From: Streptomyces nigra
GTDB taxonomy: Bacteria > Actinomycetota > Actinomycetes > Streptomycetales > Streptomycetaceae
Length of the DNA: 64,000 bases
Direction of reading: 5' to 3'
Assembly: GCF_003074055.1 (NCBI RefSeq)
Contig: NZ_CP029043.1
Span: 1,914,501 to 1,978,500, forward strand
Position 1 is the first letter of the stretch; each line of letters begins with the position of its first letter. Under the pieces are notes generated by a model. The model was not told the origin of the DNA and did not search any database. It saw only the letters and a program-made list of their open reading frames with translations. Below, one piece after another: positions 60,532 to 64,000 of this stretch. A program made the translations under genes and the position numbers.

Positions 60532-62460
60532 GTGAACACCGAGCGACCCGAGAACGACGACCCGGTTGCCTCCGGCGGTGACCGTGAGGACGCGGCTGCC
60601 TCCGGCGGCGACCGGAGGGACGCGGGGGCGCCCGGCGCCGGGGGGTCGGCCGACGTGGAGGCTCCGGGGGGCGTGGGCGCCGGGGGTGCCGGTGAGGGTC
60701 AGGCGTCGGACGCCGAGGACGCCGGTGCCGGTGCTTCGGACGGCAGCCGGGGAGAGGACGCCGAGGGCACGCAGGCTGCGGAGGCCGAGGCCGAGGCCGA
60801 TGTGACGGACGCCGACGGCACTGGTGACGAGGACCGGGCGCCGGAGGCCGTAGAGGCTGATGCCGAGGCCGAGACGCCGGAGGCCGTAGCTGCCGAGGCC
60901 GGTGCCGAGGTGCCGGAAGCCGTGGAGGCCGGTGCCCGGGTGCCGGATGCTGGGGGCGCCCCTGCCGATGTGCCGGACGTCGACGGTCGGCACGGCCAGG
61001 GGGCCGGGGGCCGACGACGGTCTTCCGCCGCCATTGCCGCCGCAGCCGCCGCCGTGCTGCTCCTCGGTGGGGGCGGTGCCTATCTCGCCGCGAACGCCTC
61101 GGGTGGGTCGGACGGGTCCGCGGCGGCCGGGGCCGGCGGCTCCACTCCCCCGCCGCTGAACCTGGACGGGGCCACCGACGGCGGCGGTTCGCCCGGCATC
61201 GCGCCCGGGGAGCCGAACCCGTACGGCGTGACGTACCGGGCGGGCGGCGAGCTGCCGGACGGGCCGGGGTCGGCGCCGGTGTACCGGGCCGCGGGCCAGG
61301 TCGGCGCGGACGACGTGGCGCGGCTGGCCGAGGCGCTCGGCGTGGACGGCACCCCTGTGTCCCGCGGCGAGACCTGGCACATCGGCGTGAAGGACGGCTC
61401 GGGGCCCACGCTCCAGGTGGACAAGAAGGCGCCGGGCGCCTGGACGTTCCAGCGGTTCGCCGCCGGCACCGACGACTGCCGGGGTGTCGCCGAGTGCTCC
61501 AAGACGCCGTCGGCCCGCGCCGGGGACCCGCCCGCCGAGGACGTCGCGAAGAAGGCGGCGGAGCCGGTGCTGGAGGCGGCCGGACAGGACGAGGCGAAGC
61601 TGGACGCGAGCCAGGTCATGGGCGCCCAGCGGACGGTGCACGCCGAACCGGTGGTGGACGGGCTGCCCACGTACGGCTGGACCACCGGGGTCACCGTGAA
61701 CGCCCAGGGCGAGGTGGTCGGCGGCAGCGGTCTGCTCGCGTCGCCCGAGAAGAGCGACACCTACCCGGTGCTGAGCGCGGAGAAGACGCTCGGGCTCATG
61801 AACAGGACACCGGCCGCCGACGGCCGTACGGGCATCGGGGGCTGCGCCGACCCCGTACCGCTGAAGGAGGGCACCGCGGTGCCCTGCGAGGCGGCGCCGG
61901 AATCCCCGTCGAAGGACACGGTCACGGTCGAGAAGGCGGTGTTCGGGCTGGCCGCGCACGCGGTGGACGGCCGGCAGGCCCTGGTGCCGTCCTGGCTGTT
62001 CGAGGTACGGGCGCCCGACGCGCGGGACAGCTTCACGGTGACGCATCCGGCGGTCGATCCGGAGTATCTGGCCTCGTCGTCCGGTGAGGCGACGGACGGG
62101 CCGAGCCCGCGTCCGTCCGCCCCGAAGGACGACCCGTCCGCGTCGCCGGTCACCCGCAACGTGACGGTGGAGGGCTACTCGGCCGAGGGCAGGGAGCTGA
62201 CCGTGACGTTCACCGGCGGGGTGTGCGCCGACTACGACGTGACGGCGAGCGAGAGCGGCGGCACCGTGACGGTCCGGGTGACGGAGACCACGCGGCCGGA
62301 GAAGGTCTGCATCCTCATCGCCAAGGTGTTCCACCGGACCGTCCAGCTGGACGAGCCGCTCGGCGACCGGAAGGTCGTGGGCACGGACGGGCAGAGCGTG
62401 CCGCTGGAGAAGCCGGGCGCGCGGCTGCCCGCGACACCGCAGACGTCCGGGGCCCGGTAG
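60532..62460 (+). CDS. Single-pass membrane protein with acidic cytoplasmic region
   Basis: A 642-residue protein of unknown function. Residues 1-155 are low complexity, dominated by Ala, Glu, Asp, Gly and Pro. A basic G-R-R-R-S-S patch precedes one membrane segment near residues 167-188. The remaining 450 residues would be outside the cell and contain paired cysteines and a Pro/Ser linker. The topology resembles anti-sigma factors and other surface sensors, but no zinc anti-sigma motif is visible. GTG 60532 is chosen because AAAGGAG lies 8 nt upstream. A TTGACA (60477-60482) lies in front without a matching -10 box. Confidence 0.8.
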   Translation: MNTERPENDDPVASGGDREDAAASGGDRRDAGAPGAGGSADVEAPGGVGAGGAGEGQASDAEDAGAGASDGSRGEDAEGTQAAEAEAEADVTDADGTGDEDRAPEAVEADAEAETPEAVAAEAGAEVPEAVEAGARVPDAGGAPADVPDVDGRHGQGAGGRRRSSAAIAAAAAAVLLLGGGGAYLAANASGGSDGSAAAGAGGSTPPPLNLDGATDGGGSPGIAPGEPNPYGVTYRAGGELPDGPGSAPVYRAAGQVGADDVARLAEALGVDGTPVSRGETWHIGVKDGSGPTLQVDKKAPGAWTFQRFAAGTDDCRGVAECSKTPSARAGDPPAEDVAKKAAEPVLEAAGQDEAKLDASQVMGAQRTVHAEPVVDGLPTYGWTTGVTVNAQGEVVGGSGLLASPEKSDTYPVLSAEKTLGLMNRTPAADGRTGIGGCADPVPLKEGTAVPCEAAPESPSKDTVTVEKAVFGLAAHAVDGRQALVPSWLFEVRAPDARDSFTVTHPAVDPEYLASSSGEATDGPSPRPSAPKDDPSASPVTRNVTVEGYSAEGRELTVTFTGGVCADYDVTASESGGTVTVRVTETTRPEKVCILIAKVFHRTVQLDEPLGDRKVVGTDGQSVPLEKPGARLPATPQTSGAR

Positions 62461-62477
62461 GGACTCCCGGACACAGG

Positions 62478-62512
62478 AAGGCGGCGGCCCCGTCGGAGGG
62501 GGTCGCCGCCTT
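62478..62512. terminator. Bidirectional terminator
   Basis: AAGGCGGCG (62478-62486) pairs with CGCCGCCTT (62504-62512), with additional GC pairing inside and a T-rich end. It lies between convergent genes. Confidence 0.75.
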
Positions 62513-62545
62513 TCCACGCGGATCGGCCGGTCCGGGCCGGTCCGG

Positions 62546-62902
62546 CTAGCTGAACGAGTCGCCGCAGGCGCAGGAGCCCGTCGCGTTGGGGTTGTCGATC
62601 GTGAAGCCCTGCTTCTCGATGGTGTCGACGAAGTCGATGGAGGCGCCACCCAGGTACGGGGCGCTCATGCGGTCGGTGACGACCTTGACTCCGCCGAAGT
62701 CCTTCACGACGTCGCCGTCGAGCGAACGCTCGTCGAAGAAGAGCTGGTAGCGCAGGCCCGAGCAGCCACCCGGCTGAACGGCGACACGCAGAGCCAGGTC
62801 GTCACGGCCTTCCTGGTCCAGCAGGGCCTTGACCTTGGCCGCGGCGGCGTCGCTCAGAATGATGCCGTCGGTGGCGGTGCTGGTCTCGTCCGATACGGAC
62901 AT
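62546..62902 (-). CDS. erpA: A-type iron-sulfur cluster carrier (HesB/IscA/ErpA family)
   Basis: A 118-residue carrier with the three conserved cysteines: G-G-C-S-G-L-R-Y and the C-terminal S-C-A-C-G-D-S-F pair. The length and ending are typical of ErpA. It delivers [4Fe-4S] or [2Fe-2S] clusters to target enzymes. ATG 62902 has a GGGAGAG site. It is divergent from nadA, whose product is an Fe-S enzyme, a meaningful pairing although shared regulation is only inferred. Confidence 0.92.
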   Translation of the reverse strand: MSVSDETSTATDGIILSDAAAAKVKALLDQEGRDDLALRVAVQPGGCSGLRYQLFFDERSLDGDVVKDFGGVKVVTDRMSAPYLGGASIDFVDTIEKQGFTIDNPNATGSCACGDSFS

Positions 62903-63238
62903 CTACATCTCTCCCGGGTTGTACGGAGACTGCTTGCCGACGAGTGCAACCGGCAAGGCCGCGGATTCATTCCGGGCCGAGCGTGCTTTTCCGCTTCTCT
63001 TGCTCGCCCTCTTCATGCTCGCACATGCCCGGCGGCGCGGACAGCGCCCTGTTGAGGGGCCGCGGGCGGGTCGTTCCGGGATTCCCGTCACATCGACACG
63101 ACCGGCATCGTCAAACTGACGTGAACCGGTTATGATAGATAGCGTCAATCCGACGAGAAGTCGGAGAAGGTGTCCCGCTTGACCCGCCGGACCGGACTTC
63201 CGGCGCCGGCGAGCCGCAGAACAGAAAGGGTGCGTGTC
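62903..63238. promoter_or_regulatory. Divergent erpA-nadA regulatory region
   Basis: This 336-bp gap holds no credible gene. On the plus strand CTGACG (63116-63121), an 18-bp spacer and TAGCGT (63140-63145) form a likely nadA promoter. A TCCGAC-N5-GTCGGA inverted repeat (63149-63165) spans the predicted transcript start and could be an operator. The erpA side shows only its ribosome binding site. Confidence 0.5.
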
Positions 63239-64000
63239 GTGACCACCGCCCAGACCCAGGAGCTCGACGTACAGCCGACGCCCCTCGCCCTGTTGCTTCT
63301 CGGCCGCGAGGCCGACCCGAGGAGCGAGCGCGGCGTCGAGTGTCCCGGTGACCTTCCCTCGCCGTCCGACCCGGACCTGGTCGAGCGGGCCCGCGCGGCC
63401 AAGGAGAAGCTCGGTGACAAGGTCTTCGTGCTCGGCCACCACTACCAGCGCGACGAGGTCATCCAGTTCGCGGATGTGACCGGTGACTCCTTCAAGCTGG
63501 CCCGCGACGCCGCCGCGCGCCCGGAGGCCGAGTACATCGTGTTCTGCGGTGTGCACTTCATGGCGGAGTCCGCGGACATCCTGACCTCCGACGACCAGAA
63601 GGTCGTCCTCCCCGACCTCGCCGCCGGCTGCTCGATGGCCGACATGGCGACGGCCGAGCAGGTCGCCGAGTGCTGGGACGTGCTGACCGAGGCCGGCATA
63701 GCCGAGCAGGTCGTACCCGTCTCGTACATGAACTCGTCCGCGGACATCAAGGCGTTCACGGGCAAGCACGGCGGCACGATCTGCACCTCGTCCAACGCCA
63801 AGCGCGCCCTGGACTGGGCCTTCGAGCAGGGCGAGAAGGTGCTCTTCCTGCCCGACCAGCACCTCGGGCGCAACACCGCGGTCCGCGACATGGGCATGTC
63901 CCTGGAGGACTGCGTCGTCTACAACCCGCACAAGCCGAACGGCGGGCTGACCGCCGACGAGCTGCGCGCGGCGAAGATGATCCTGTGGCGCGGGCACTGC
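63239..64000 (+). CDS. nadA: Quinolinate synthase (5' part, truncated by the window end)
   Basis: The first 254 codons of NadA, the [4Fe-4S] enzyme that makes quinolinate from iminoaspartate and dihydroxyacetone phosphate in NAD synthesis. Segments V-L-G-H-H-Y-Q-R-D-E-V-I-Q, F-C-G-V-H-F-M-A-E-S, A-G-C-S-M-A-D and F-L-P-D-Q-H-L-G-R-N are diagnostic; the first cluster Cys is in F-C-G-V-H-F-M. The frame is still open at base 64000. GTG 63239 is chosen because AAAGGG precedes it and the start M-T-T-A-Q-T-Q matches Streptomyces NadA. Confidence 0.95.
   Translation, partial: MTTAQTQELDVQPTPLALLLLGREADPRSERGVECPGDLPSPSDPDLVERARAAKEKLGDKVFVLGHHYQRDEVIQFADVTGDSFKLARDAAARPEAEYIVFCGVHFMAESADILTSDDQKVVLPDLAAGCSMADMATAEQVAECWDVLTEAGIAEQVVPVSYMNSSADIKAFTGKHGGTICTSSNAKRALDWAFEQGEKVLFLPDQHLGRNTAVRDMGMSLEDCVVYNPHKPNGGLTADELRAAKMILWRGHC

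Overview
The window is a stretch of high-GC actinobacterial core chromosome, almost certainly from a Streptomyces. The reasons are extreme third-position G/C, many GTG and TTG starts, class II DAHP synthase, actinobacterial bc1-aa3 genes, a SAM-IV riboswitch, a DmdR/IdeR-type iron box, and a gene order (metF, thiE, thiOSG, PASTA kinase, bfr/bfd, aroH, trp, pfkA, macRS, glkA, trpD, qcr/cta, nadA) that I recognise from the S. coelicolor SCO21xx region. No tRNA, rRNA, insertion sequence, prophage, CRISPR array or biosynthetic gene cluster was seen. Most annotated starts were moved from the longest open frame to the codon best supported by a ribosome binding site, or by a TANNNT -10 box 6-8 nt upstream, which marks leaderless mRNAs in these bacteria.

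Layout. 1-5.8 kb: the end of a YhgE/Pip membrane protein, a TetR regulator, a DUF4126 membrane protein behind a MacR-like operator, a CrtI-like oxidoreductase, and a protein with a long Gln/Tyr-rich tail. 5.8-13.5 kb: metF, thiE, a small DNA-binding protein, an FAD reductase, a sortase-type wall protein, and thiO-thiS-thiG behind a TPP riboswitch. 13.6-18.7 kb: a PASTA-domain Ser/Thr kinase, endonuclease IV, a DUF4396 protein behind a CsoR-like dyad, a molybdopterin oxidoreductase, bacterioferritin, and its ferredoxin behind an iron box. 18.7-24.4 kb: aroH, a trp attenuator with a Trp-Trp-Trp leader peptide, a fused anthranilate synthase broken by a one-base frameshift in a C6 run, a D-2-hydroxyacid dehydrogenase, and pfkA. 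24.4-33 kb: a MacRS-type two-component system, a PlsC acyltransferase, a hydrolase, glucokinase, an ArsA-like ATPase with an altered P-loop, and an SRPBCC protein. 33-46.6 kb: a phosphoesterase, an acyl-CoA ligase, two mannosyltransferase-like proteins, a metallopeptidase lipoprotein, two NlpC/P60 cell-wall hydrolases, a NYN-domain protein, a rhomboid protease with a coupled RAM-domain protein, and a SAM-IV-controlled cysteine-desulfurase-like enzyme. 46.9-57.4 kb: trpD and the respiratory genes ctaE-qcrC-qcrA-qcrB and ctaC-ctaD-ctaF, with an L,D-transpeptidase between them. 57.6-64 kb: a cysteine desulfurase-TusA fusion, adenosine kinase, a large single-pass protein, an A-type Fe-S carrier and the start of nadA.

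How the genes fit together. Aromatic supply (aroH), the anthranilate branch (trpE/trpG fusion, trpD) and its attenuator form one theme. Sulfur and Fe-S supply (SAM-IV-controlled desulfurase, desulfurase-TusA fusion, ErpA-type carrier) and Fe-S or heme consumers (NadA, Rieske protein, bacterioferritin, Bfd) form another. The bc1-aa3 supercomplex genes are complete for the catalytic subunits. Envelope functions (kinase, NlpC/P60 pair, L,D-transpeptidase, LADTG protein, PimB-like and GT87 enzymes) recur through the window.

The most notable observations are the trpE/trpG frameshift, the SAM-IV leader with a six-codon upstream ORF, the MacR-like site, the desulfurase-TusA fusion, the ArsA-like ATPase lacking the Walker A lysine, and a 7-bp tandem repeat beginning at the pfkA stop codon. 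I did not find a clearly new multi-gene system.
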